Shown: one piece after another, positions 1 through 6,960 of the stretch
Numbering within the stretch: position 1 is the first letter of the stretch
How the letters are laid out: each line of letters opens with the position of its first letter
Origin: an uncultured Coriobacteriales bacterium
Lineage (GTDB): Bacteria > Actinomycetota > Coriobacteriia > Coriobacteriales > UMGS124
DNA length: 64,000 nucleotides
Assembly: GCA_902464015.1 (NCBI GenBank)
Contig: CABQHM010000006.1
Span: 12,213-76,212 of the forward strand
Direction: 5' to 3'
Position numbers and translations under genes: made by a program
The notes under the pieces: generated by a model
The model's database searches: none
What the model was told of the DNA's origin: nothing
What the model saw: only the letters and a program-made list of their open reading frames with translations

Positions 1-1047
1 CGTGTAGGGGGCCTCGCCGGGGGCGCGACCGTCGAGGTGGCGCGAGTAGTTCTCGATGCCCGAGCAGAAGCCCATGGTCTGGAGGGCTTCCAGGTCGTAG
101 TCGGTGCGCTGCTGCAGGCGTTGGGCCTCCAGGAGCTTGCCGGCCTCCTTGAACTCGGCCACGCGGGCGGCCTCCTCCTCGGCGATGGTCTGCAACGCGC
201 GGTTGAGCTTGGGGCGCTCGGTGACGTAGTGCGAGGCCGGCCAGATGGGAACGGCGTCAAAGGAGTTGAGAACCTCGCCTGTGACCTCGTCAACCTCGTA
301 GATGCCCTCGACCTCGTCGCCGAAGAACTCGATGCGCACGGGGTGCTCGGCATAGGGAGGGAACACGTCCACCACGTCGCCGCGTACGCGGAAGGTGCCT
401 CGGTGCAGGTCGTAGTCGTCGCGGTCGTAGAGGATGTCGATGAGCGAGTACACGAAGTCGTCGCGGTCAAGCGGGGTGTCTTTGCGCACGTTGGGCGCCA
501 TGCCCGCGTAGTCCTCGGGGCTGCCGATACCGTAGATGCAGCTCACCGAGGCGACTACGATGACGTCCCTGCGGCTGAGCAGGTCGGCAGTGGCCTGATG
601 GCGCAGCTTTTCGATGTCCTCGTTGATCGAGGAGTCCTTCTCGATGTAGGTGTCGGTGGAGGGGATGTACGCCTCGGGCTGGTAGTAGTCGTAGTAGGAG
701 ACGAAGTACACCACCGCGTTGTTTGGGAAGAACTCACGCAGCTCGCTTGCCACCTGGGCGGCAAGCGTCTTGTTAGGCTCGAGGATGAGTGTCGGTTTGC
801 CTACGGCCTCGATGGTCTTGGCCATGGTGAAGGTTTTGCCCGAGCCTGTGACGCCCAGAAGCGTTTGGTAGCGCTTGCCCTCGCGGATGCCCCGGCTGAG
901 CTTCTCGATGGCCTGGGGCTGGTCTCCGCAGGGCTCGAAGGGGGAGACGACTTTGAACTCGACTTCCTCGCCTTCTTGGCCGAACCTTTTGAGCTCTCCG
1001 CCGAAATGACGCTGCCCTTGCTCGTTTGTGGTCGTTTTGTCGTCCAT
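1..1047 (-). CDS. uvrB: UvrABC system protein B (N-terminal part, cut by window edge)
   Basis: UvrB is the damage-verifying helicase-like subunit of nucleotide excision repair; it is loaded by UvrA and recruits UvrC. The reverse strand encodes 349 residues from an ATG at 1047 and runs off the left edge, so roughly half of the usual ~670 residues is visible. The Walker A motif GVTGSGKT is at about residues 65-72. The beta-hairpin region follows, with its tyrosine-rich YYDYYQPEAY segment, and then IPSTDTYIEKDSSINEDIEKL. The start is supported by an AGGTGA ribosome-binding site 5 nt upstream. The gene is divergent from moaA; uvrA lies about 6 kb away on the other strand. Identification is firm; only completeness of the C-terminus cannot be judged. 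Confidence 0.97.
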   Translation of the reverse strand, partial: MDDKTTTNEQGQRHFGGELKRFGQEGEEVEFKVVSPFEPCGDQPQAIEKLSRGIREGKRYQTLLGVTGSGKTFTMAKTIEAVGKPTLILEPNKTLAAQVASELREFFPNNAVVYFVSYYDYYQPEAYIPSTDTYIEKDSSINEDIEKLRHQATADLLSRRDVIVVASVSCIYGIGSPEDYAGMAPNVRKDTPLDRDDFVYSLIDILYDRDDYDLHRGTFRVRGDVVDVFPPYAEHPVRIEFFGDEVEGIYEVDEVTGEVLNSFDAVPIWPASHYVTERPKLNRALQTIAEEEAARVAEFKEAGKLLEAQRLQQRTDYDLEALQTMGFCSGIENYSRHLDGRAPGEAPYT

Positions 1048-1115
1048 TTGCGTCACCTGTTGGTATAAAGTGTCTCTCGTTGCCATGTTGCGCGCGTGTT
1101 TCCACGGCCGTGCCC

Positions 1116-1133
1116 GCACCGTTTGCGCGGTGC
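1116..1133. promoter_or_regulatory. Dyad between uvrB and moaA
   Basis: GCACCG and CGGTGC form a perfect 6-bp inverted repeat with a 6-bp spacer in the 158-bp divergent uvrB/moaA region. It could be an operator or a small RNA hairpin. No convincing -10/-35 pair is visible next to it, so the role is open. Confidence 0.25.
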
Positions 1134-1205
1134 TCTATCATGCTGTGGTCGGTCTAATGGTACACCGTGCTCATCATCCACGGCATCCCATCAGGAGAGG
1201 TTTCA

Positions 1206-2288
1206 ATGCAGAACACGTCGCTCGACCATGTCGCCCATCAGCTGGCGAACAAAGACGCCTGCGGGCGCACGATAGATTACATGCGGATTGCCATCACCGA
1301 CAGGTGCAATTACCGCTGCGTCTATTGCATGCCCGCTTCGGGCGTTCCCGACAAGGGCCACTGCGAGATCATGAGCTTCGAGGAGATCGAGCGCTTCGTC
1401 TCCATCGCGGCTGGCTATGGCATTTGCCACCTGCGCCTGACAGGCGGTGAGCCGCTCGCGCGCAAGGGGTGCGCTGAGCTGGCCTCGCGCCTTATGGCAA
1501 TCGACGGCATCGAGGACATCGCCATCACCACCAACGGCGCGCTTCTCCCTCGCTTTGCCCATGATCTGCGTGCCGCCGGTGTCAGTCGCGTCAACATCTC
1601 GCTCGACACCCTCGACCCGGCAAAGTTCGCCGCTGTCACGCGCATCGGCTCGATTGACGACGTGCTGCGCGGCATCGACGCCGTCCTTGAGGAGGGTTTC
1701 GAGACCGTCAAGATCAATACCGTTGCGGTAAGGGCGCTCGACCAGGACTTCTTCGGCATCACCGAGCTCGGCCGCGACAGGCCCATCCATGTGCGCTTCA
1801 TCGAGTACATGCCTATCGGAGACGATGAGACCATCCCGAAGAACATCCCCGAGGAGGACAGCGCCCTCTTCAAGGACGTGTCGGCATGGGACGGCTCCGA
1901 CACCATTCCCACCGACGAGCTGCGCCGCATCGTGAGCGAGGCCGGCGAGCGCGCGGGGGCGGGTCCGCTCATCGCCTGCACCAAGGACCGTCCCGAGGGC
2001 CACGGTCCCGCCCAGTACTGGAAGTTCGAGGGCTTCAAGGGCACGGTGGGCTTCATCAGTGCCATGAGCAGCCACTTCTGCTCGCAGTGCAACCGCCTGC
2101 GCCTCACGGCCGACGGCAACCTGCGTCCGTGCCTGTTCTCCGACCTGGAGTACCCCGTGCTGCCTGCCCTGCGCGCCCATGACGACGACGCCGTGCGCGC
2201 GGCCTTTGAGGCGGCGCTTCGCAACAAGCCCGACAAGCACAAGTCAAACGACGGAACCGAGAGGTTCATGTCTCAAATCGGAGGTTGA
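1206..2288 (+). CDS. moaA: GTP 3',8-cyclase MoaA (molybdenum cofactor biosynthesis)
   Basis: MoaA is the radical-SAM enzyme that, with MoaC, turns GTP into cyclic pyranopterin monophosphate, the first step of molybdenum cofactor synthesis. The 360-residue protein has the N-terminal radical-SAM cluster motif C34-x3-C38-x2-C41 (DRCNYRCVYC). The second 4Fe-4S site is C292-x2-C295-x13-C309. The C-terminus ends in the Gly-Gly pair (MSQIGG) that MoaA needs for activity. The ATG at 1206 follows AGGAGAGG at 1193-1200; an upstream in-frame ATG at 1167 lacks a ribosome site. moaC follows directly, its Shine-Dalgarno lying inside the end of moaA. No moaD, moaE or moeA is present in this window. Confidence 0.95.
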   Translation: MQNTSLDHVAHQLANKDACGRTIDYMRIAITDRCNYRCVYCMPASGVPDKGHCEIMSFEEIERFVSIAAGYGICHLRLTGGEPLARKGCAELASRLMAIDGIEDIAITTNGALLPRFAHDLRAAGVSRVNISLDTLDPAKFAAVTRIGSIDDVLRGIDAVLEEGFETVKINTVAVRALDQDFFGITELGRDRPIHVRFIEYMPIGDDETIPKNIPEEDSALFKDVSAWDGSDTIPTDELRRIVSEAGERAGAGPLIACTKDRPEGHGPAQYWKFEGFKGTVGFISAMSSHFCSQCNRLRLTADGNLRPCLFSDLEYPVLPALRAHDDDAVRAAFEAALRNKPDKHKSNDGTERFMSQIGG

Positions 2289-2293
2289 TACCT

Positions 2294-2824
2294 ATGGCAG
2301 AGAACCAAGAGATGCCCCGCGACGCGTACCGTGACGAGCTCACCCACGTCGACGAGAAGGGCGACGTGCGCATGGTGGACGTGTCCGACAAGGCCGTGAC
2401 CAAGCGCGAGGCCGTGGCCGAGGGCACCATCCTCATGCACCCCGAGACCCAGGCCATGGTGCTTGAGGACCGTGCCAAGAAGGGCGACGTCCTGGCATGC
2501 GCCCGTGTGGCCGGCATCATGGCCGCGAAGCGCACGAGCGACCTTGTCCCGATGTGCCACCCGCTGCCGCTCACGAAGGCCAAGGTCGAGATCGAGCCTG
2601 TCGAGGCGGGGGAGCGCGCCGACGGCCGCGTGGGCTTCCATGTGGTCACCACCACGGGCGTGACCGGCGTCACGGGCATCGAGATGGAGGCCCTCACCGC
2701 CGCCAGCGTCGCCTGCCTCACCATCTACGACATGTGCAAGGCCGTGGACCGCGGCATGGAGATCGTTGACGTGCGCCTGCTGCGCAAAGAGGGCGGCCGT
2801 TCGGGTCTGTGGGAGCGCGCGTAG
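2294..2824 (+). CDS. moaC: Cyclic pyranopterin monophosphate synthase MoaC
   Basis: MoaC converts the MoaA product 3',8-cyclo-7,8-dihydro-GTP into cyclic pyranopterin monophosphate. The 176-residue protein has typical family length plus a short N-terminal extension. It carries the signatures MCHPLPLTKAKVEI and TGVTGVTGIEMEALTAA, and IYDMCKA with the conserved Asp and Lys near the active site. The ATG at 2294 is preceded by a strong GGAGGT at 2280-2285. A TTG at 2285 overlaps the moaA stop but sits inside that ribosome site, so the ATG is preferred. It forms a two-gene unit with moaA. Confidence 0.95.
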   Translation: MAENQEMPRDAYRDELTHVDEKGDVRMVDVSDKAVTKREAVAEGTILMHPETQAMVLEDRAKKGDVLACARVAGIMAAKRTSDLVPMCHPLPLTKAKVEIEPVEAGERADGRVGFHVVTTTGVTGVTGIEMEALTAASVACLTIYDMCKAVDRGMEIVDVRLLRKEGGRSGLWERA

Positions 2825-3037
2825 CCCCTCAATCGGACTGAGGCGCCGCGGTTGCGCGACGTGTTGGCTCGTGCACCCTTGTGCACGGCAATTGCACGAT
2901 GCGCAGCCCGGCGCCTCTGCCGTTTCTGGCGCCGTTCGCACCAAATCATAGCGACTTTAGGGGATTAGACTTCCCAGAGCGGCAAAGTTGGAGTACTCTA
3001 AGCCCTGGCGTTATCCCCAAGGAGAGGACAAGGTTTT
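2825..3037 (+). other. moaC-mrp intergenic region with small hairpins
   Basis: No gene is seen here. Two small dyads occur: CCTCA/TGAGG at 2827-2843 and GTGCAC/GTGCAC at 2871-2886. Neither is followed by a T-run, so a rho-independent terminator is not convincing. A -10-like TAGACT is at 2966-2971 without a good -35. AAGGAGAGG at 3019-3027 is the ribosome site of the next gene. Confidence 0.3.
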
Positions 3038-3895
3038 ATGGCAGAGAACGTACCTGCCGACGGCAACGTAATGCGCGCCGGCGACACCAGCAAGCTTGCT
3101 CAGAATGACATGAGCAGCGTCAAGCACGTCATCGGCGTTGTGTCTGGCAAGGGCGGCGTGGGCAAGTCGCTCGTCTCCGGCCTCATCGCCGCCGACGCGG
3201 CACGCAAGGGCCTCAAGGTCGGCATCCTCGACGCCGACATCACCGGCCCCACCATTCCCCACATGTTCGGCTTCAACCACGTGGGCATCACCGCGCAGAA
3301 CAACCTCCTCGTGCCTGCTCGCACCAAGGAAGGCATCGAGGTCATGTCGATTAACCTGTTGCTGCGCAACCCCGATGACCCGGTGATTTGGCGTGGCCCC
3401 GTCATCGGCGGCTGCGTCAAACAGTTCTGGAACGAGGTCGTCTGGGGCGAGCTCGACGTGCTCGTCGTCGACATGCCTCCCGGAACGGGCGACGTGGCCC
3501 TCACCGTGTTCCAGTCCATCCCGGTCGACGGCGTCGTCATCGTCGCCTCCCCGCAGGACCTCGTGGCCACCATCGTGGGCAAGGCCGTGAACATGGCCAA
3601 GTCCATGGACGTGCCCGTGCTCGGCCTTGTCGAGAACATGAGCTACTTTGAGTGCCCCGACTGCGGCAAGAAGCACTACATCTTCGGCGACAGCCACATC
3701 GACGAGGTTGCCGAGAAGTACGGCGTCGACGTCCTGGCCCGCCTGCCCATGAACCCCGACTTCGCCGCCATGTGCGACGAGGGCAAGGTCATGGACATCC
3801 CCAACCCCGGCATCGACGCCGAGAAGCTGCTCGACAAGGCCGCTTCCGTCAAGGTCGCCTCCTCGCTCATGGGCGGTTGGACCGTCGCCGAGTAA
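3038..3895 (+). CDS. mrp: Mrp/NBP35-family iron-sulfur carrier ATPase
   Basis: Members of this P-loop family bind and transfer 4Fe-4S clusters to target apoproteins. The 285-residue protein has the deviant Walker A GKGGVGKS (about residues 37-44), ILDADITGPTIPHMFG just after, a Walker B-like VDMPPGTGD, and the C-terminal cysteine pair ECPDCGKKH thought to bridge a cluster at the dimer interface. The ATG follows AAGGAGAGG after about 10 nt. It lies downstream of moaA and moaC; supplying clusters to MoaA is attractive but only inferred from position. The family is also called ApbC. Confidence 0.9.
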   Translation: MAENVPADGNVMRAGDTSKLAQNDMSSVKHVIGVVSGKGGVGKSLVSGLIAADAARKGLKVGILDADITGPTIPHMFGFNHVGITAQNNLLVPARTKEGIEVMSINLLLRNPDDPVIWRGPVIGGCVKQFWNEVVWGELDVLVVDMPPGTGDVALTVFQSIPVDGVVIVASPQDLVATIVGKAVNMAKSMDVPVLGLVENMSYFECPDCGKKHYIFGDSHIDEVAEKYGVDVLARLPMNPDFAAMCDEGKVMDIPNPGIDAEKLLDKAASVKVASSLMGGWTVAE

Positions 3896-3922
3896 CAGCC
3901 CCGGCTTTCAGTAAGGATTGAT

Positions 3923-5113
3923 ATGAACTCTCCCCACATCATCGTCGTGGGGGCCGGCGCCTCGGGTTTGGCTTGCGCAATCGCCGCAGCTGAGTCCGGG
4001 GCGTCCGTTTCTGTCTTTGAGGCAGGCCCCCGCCCCGGACGCTCCATCATGGCCTCAGGCAACGGTCGCTGCAACTTCTGCAACGCCGACCTTGGAAGCG
4101 GCCGCTACAACGACCCGACATTCGTCCAGCGTGCCTTCGAGGCGTGTGCGGACGGCCCCGTGCCCGAGGTTCTCGGCTTCTTCGAGCGCCTGGGGCTGTG
4201 GCATACCTGCGACGAGGAGGGGCGTTACTTCCCCCGCTCGCGCTGCGCCGCGTCGGTGCTCGACGTGCTGCTCAATCGCATCGACGAGCTGGGCGTGCGC
4301 CTGTGGATTGAGTCGCGCGTGAGCTCGGTTGCCTGCAGCGCCGGGCGTTGGACCGTCGAGCTTGAGGATGGGCAGACGTTTGAGGCCGACAGGGTGGTGT
4401 GGTGTGCGGGCGGCCAGTCGGCCGGCTTGCTTGCCGACATGTGCGACCTCGAGCTCTGCTCGCAGACGCGCGTCCTGTGCCCCATCGCGACTTCTCCCAA
4501 GCCTGCCCGCGACCTCGACGGCGCGCGCTTCACCTGCCGCGTCAGCGTGGAGCATGCAGGGGAGCCTGTGTTCAACGAGGTGGGCGAGGTGCTCATGCGC
4601 AAGTACGGCGTCTCGGGCATCGTCGTCTTTGACGCCTCACGCTATGCCCATCCGGGCGACCGGCTTTCGATAGACCTTGCCCCCGAGATGGGCGAAGACG
4701 AGCTCCGTCGTGACCTGCTGCGCCGCGTCGAGGCCGCCGAGGCCTCGGGCGATGTGGCATTTGCGCGTCTGCACCTGCTTGACGGCACCGTTCAGCCCAA
4801 GGTGGCCGCGCATCTGATGGAGCGCGTGTGCGGCCGCGACGGCGACCGACCCTGCGACGTCGATAGGCTCTGCTGTCTGCTGAAGAGGTGGGAGTTCCGC
4901 GTCGAATCCCTCATGGAGGGCGACCAGGCCCAGGTCACGCGCGGCGGCATTGCGACCTCTCAGGTGGATCCGCTCACGTTTGCATGCGCCGATGTGCCCG
5001 GCCTTTTCATTTGCGGAGAGGCCCTTGATGTGGACGGCATGTGCGGTGGATTGAACCTGGCGTGGGCTTGGGTCAGCGGCATGCACGCGGGAAGGGCAAG
5101 CGCGGTATCATAG
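3923..5113 (+). CDS. NAD(P)/FAD-dependent oxidoreductase, HI0933/YhiN family
   Basis: This is a flavoprotein of 396 residues, normal for the HI0933-like family. The Rossmann motif GAGASG is at residues 10-15, the family signature SGNGRCNFCN follows at about 45-55, and the FAD-binding C-terminal signature CGEALDVDGMCGGLN is near the end. The physiological substrate of most members is unknown; related gut clostridial proteins (BaiN) act on bile-acid intermediates, but nothing here shows that. AAGGA precedes the ATG by about 5 nt. It is 27 nt downstream of mrp and is followed by a long hairpin, so it probably ends a transcription unit. Confidence 0.85.
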   Translation: MNSPHIIVVGAGASGLACAIAAAESGASVSVFEAGPRPGRSIMASGNGRCNFCNADLGSGRYNDPTFVQRAFEACADGPVPEVLGFFERLGLWHTCDEEGRYFPRSRCAASVLDVLLNRIDELGVRLWIESRVSSVACSAGRWTVELEDGQTFEADRVVWCAGGQSAGLLADMCDLELCSQTRVLCPIATSPKPARDLDGARFTCRVSVEHAGEPVFNEVGEVLMRKYGVSGIVVFDASRYAHPGDRLSIDLAPEMGEDELRRDLLRRVEAAEASGDVAFARLHLLDGTVQPKVAAHLMERVCGRDGDRPCDVDRLCCLLKRWEFRVESLMEGDQAQVTRGGIATSQVDPLTFACADVPGLFICGEALDVDGMCGGLNLAWAWVSGMHAGRASAVS

Positions 5114-5137
5114 GCACGACTGTCGTGATAGCAACTC

Positions 5138-5218
5138 GGGAGCTGCTGCGATGAGACAGTCGAGGACGATGTGCGCGAGTTGCGCGCTGTCTTCGACGGT
5201 CTGGTCGCAGCAGCTCCC
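5138..5218 (+). ncRNA. 81-nt bulge-free long hairpin RNA, function unknown
   Basis: Positions 5138-5175 pair in register with 5181-5218 around a 5-nt loop. All but three of the 38 opposed positions pair (mismatches 5153/5203, 5158/5198 and 5169/5187). Six pairs are G-U on the plus strand and would be A-C mismatches in a minus-strand transcript, so the structure is favoured in plus-strand RNA. The outer 14 bp are perfect GC-rich pairing. TAATTTTA begins 4 nt after the stem, so it may be an oversized terminator of the upstream oxidoreductase gene; it could also be a structured regulatory RNA or a repeat element. A smaller dyad CACGAC/GTCGTG sits at 5115-5127. I do not recognise an RNA family. 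Confidence 0.6.
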
Positions 5219-5241
5219 CGCTAATTTTACAGGGAGCGCCG

Positions 5242-6906
5242 ATGATCGAGATACGCAACCTCAAGCTCGCCCTTTCCGGTGGCAAGGCGACGGGCGTCGC
5301 CTATGACGCCGACCTGCTCCGTCTGGCCGTGAGCCGCAAGCTGGGCATCGACGTTTCCGACATCGACGCCTGCAGCGTGGCCCGTCGTGCCGTCGATGCC
5401 CGCAAGCGAGGCGACATCCACTATGTCGCAAGTGTGCGTGCCTCGCTGCATGAAGGCGCCGCTTGCGAAGAGCGCCTCGTTGCAAGCCTTGCGACCAACG
5501 ATGTCGTGCTTGCCAAGGAAGCCTCTTACGAGGCCCCCAAGCTCGAGGCCGGTCATACGGTCGCGCGCCCCGTCGTTGTGGGCGCAGGCCCCGCGGGCCT
5601 GTTTGCCGCGCTCAGCCTGGCACAGGCGGGCATGGCGCCCATCCTTATTGAGCGCGGCGCTCCAGCCGAGCAGCGCAGCCGCGACGTGGCGAAGTTCGCC
5701 GCGACCGGCAAGCTCAACACGCAGAGCAACATCCAGTTCGGCGCAGGCGGTGCCGGCACCTTCTCCGACGGCAAGCTCACCACGGGCACGAACGCCCCCG
5801 AGCATACCTGGATTCTCAAGACCTTTGTCGAGGCGGGTGCGTCCTCCGACATCCTCTGGCAGGCGATGCCTCACATCGGAAGCGACGTGCTTCCCGGTGT
5901 GGTGGACAAGCTCGTCGAGCGTATCCGCGAAGCTGGCGGCGACGTGCGCTGGTACACGAGGATGTGCGAGCTCGTCGTCGAGCAGGGCTGCCTTGCGGGT
6001 GTGCGCGTGGCCGTCGAGGCGCCCGGCCGCCCCGCCAAGTTCGAGGAGATCCGCTGCTCCCAGGCGATCCTTGCGTGCGGCCATTCGGCCCGCGACGTGT
6101 TCTCCCAGCTCAAGGAGCAGGGTCTCACTCTCGAGCCCAAGGTATTCTCCATGGGTGTGCGTATCGAGCATCCTCAGAACATGATCAACAAGGTCCAGTA
6201 CGGCGGCATCGCCAACAGCGACGCGCTGCCCGTGGCCTCCTACAAGCTCAGCTGCCACCTCAAGGACGGCAGGGGCGTTTACAGCTTCTGCATGTGTCCC
6301 GGCGGCACGATTGTGGCCGCGGCGAGCGAAGAGGGCGGCGTCGTCACGAACGGCATGAGCGAGTTTGCCCGCGACGGCCGCAACGCCAACTCCGGTTTTC
6401 TGGCCAACGTCCTCCCCGAAGACATCCCCGGCATCGCCGATGACCCGCTTGCCGGCGTCGCACTCCAGCGCCGCTGCGAGCAGGCCGCCTTTGCGGCCGG
6501 TGGCGGGGACTACAAGGCGCCCGCCCAGCTCCTTACCGATTTCCGCGCCAAGGTTGCCTCGCGCGGTGCGGGGCACGTCCAGCCTACCTATCCTCTGGGC
6601 GTGAAGTGGGGCAGCGTCGGCAAGTGCCTGCCTGATTTCGTTGACCGCGCGCTTCGTGCGGCCGTCCCCATCTTCGCCAAGCGCCTTGAGGGATTCGACC
6701 GCATGGACGCCGTGCTCACCGGTGTGGAGACGCGCTCCTCGTCGCCCGTGCGCATTGTGCGTCGCTCCGACGACCTCGTGAGCGTCGACGTCGAGGGCCT
6801 GTACCCCTGCGGTGAGGGAGCGGGCTATGCCGGTGGCATCATGAGCGCCGCGGCTGACGGCCTGCGTTGCGCCGCCGCCGTGGTCCGCGCTGCCAACGCC
6901 CGTTAG
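5242..6906 (+). CDS. FAD-dependent dehydrogenase-like protein, COG2509 type
   Basis: The 554-residue flavoprotein has an N-terminal RNA-binding-like or ferredoxin-like region (about 1-100), then the dinucleotide motif GAGPAG at residues 114-119, an FAD contact segment FGAGGAGTFSDGKL, and the C-terminal ending PCGEGAGYAGGIMSAAADG. This pattern fits the uncharacterised 'FAD-dependent protein C-terminal domain' family; its reaction is not known. The ATG follows AGGGAG by 6 nt. It stands alone between the long hairpin and a perfect 11-bp hairpin just before uvrA. It should not be named after a specific dehydrogenase. Confidence 0.8.
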   Translation: MIEIRNLKLALSGGKATGVAYDADLLRLAVSRKLGIDVSDIDACSVARRAVDARKRGDIHYVASVRASLHEGAACEERLVASLATNDVVLAKEASYEAPKLEAGHTVARPVVVGAGPAGLFAALSLAQAGMAPILIERGAPAEQRSRDVAKFAATGKLNTQSNIQFGAGGAGTFSDGKLTTGTNAPEHTWILKTFVEAGASSDILWQAMPHIGSDVLPGVVDKLVERIREAGGDVRWYTRMCELVVEQGCLAGVRVAVEAPGRPAKFEEIRCSQAILACGHSARDVFSQLKEQGLTLEPKVFSMGVRIEHPQNMINKVQYGGIANSDALPVASYKLSCHLKDGRGVYSFCMCPGGTIVAAASEEGGVVTNGMSEFARDGRNANSGFLANVLPEDIPGIADDPLAGVALQRRCEQAAFAAGGGDYKAPAQLLTDFRAKVASRGAGHVQPTYPLGVKWGSVGKCLPDFVDRALRAAVPIFAKRLEGFDRMDAVLTGVETRSSSPVRIVRRSDDLVSVDVEGLYPCGEGAGYAGGIMSAAADGLRCAAAVVRAANAR

Positions 6907-6914
6907 GCTCTTTC

Positions 6915-6940
6915 CGGGCGTGTGGCCTCCACACGCCCGT
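6915..6940 (+). terminator. Perfect 11-bp hairpin between the FAD protein gene and uvrA
   Basis: CGGGCGTGTGG and CCACACGCCCG pair perfectly around a CCT loop, followed only by TTGCAATT. The stem is strong but the T-tract is weak, so termination would be partial at best. Confidence 0.45.
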
Positions 6941-6960
6941 TGCAATTAGAGGTGCATGCA

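Noticed and set aside
1048..1205. Possible molybdenum-cofactor riboswitch before moaA
   Set aside because: The region is short, shared with the uvrB promoter and lacks a recognisable multi-stem structure.
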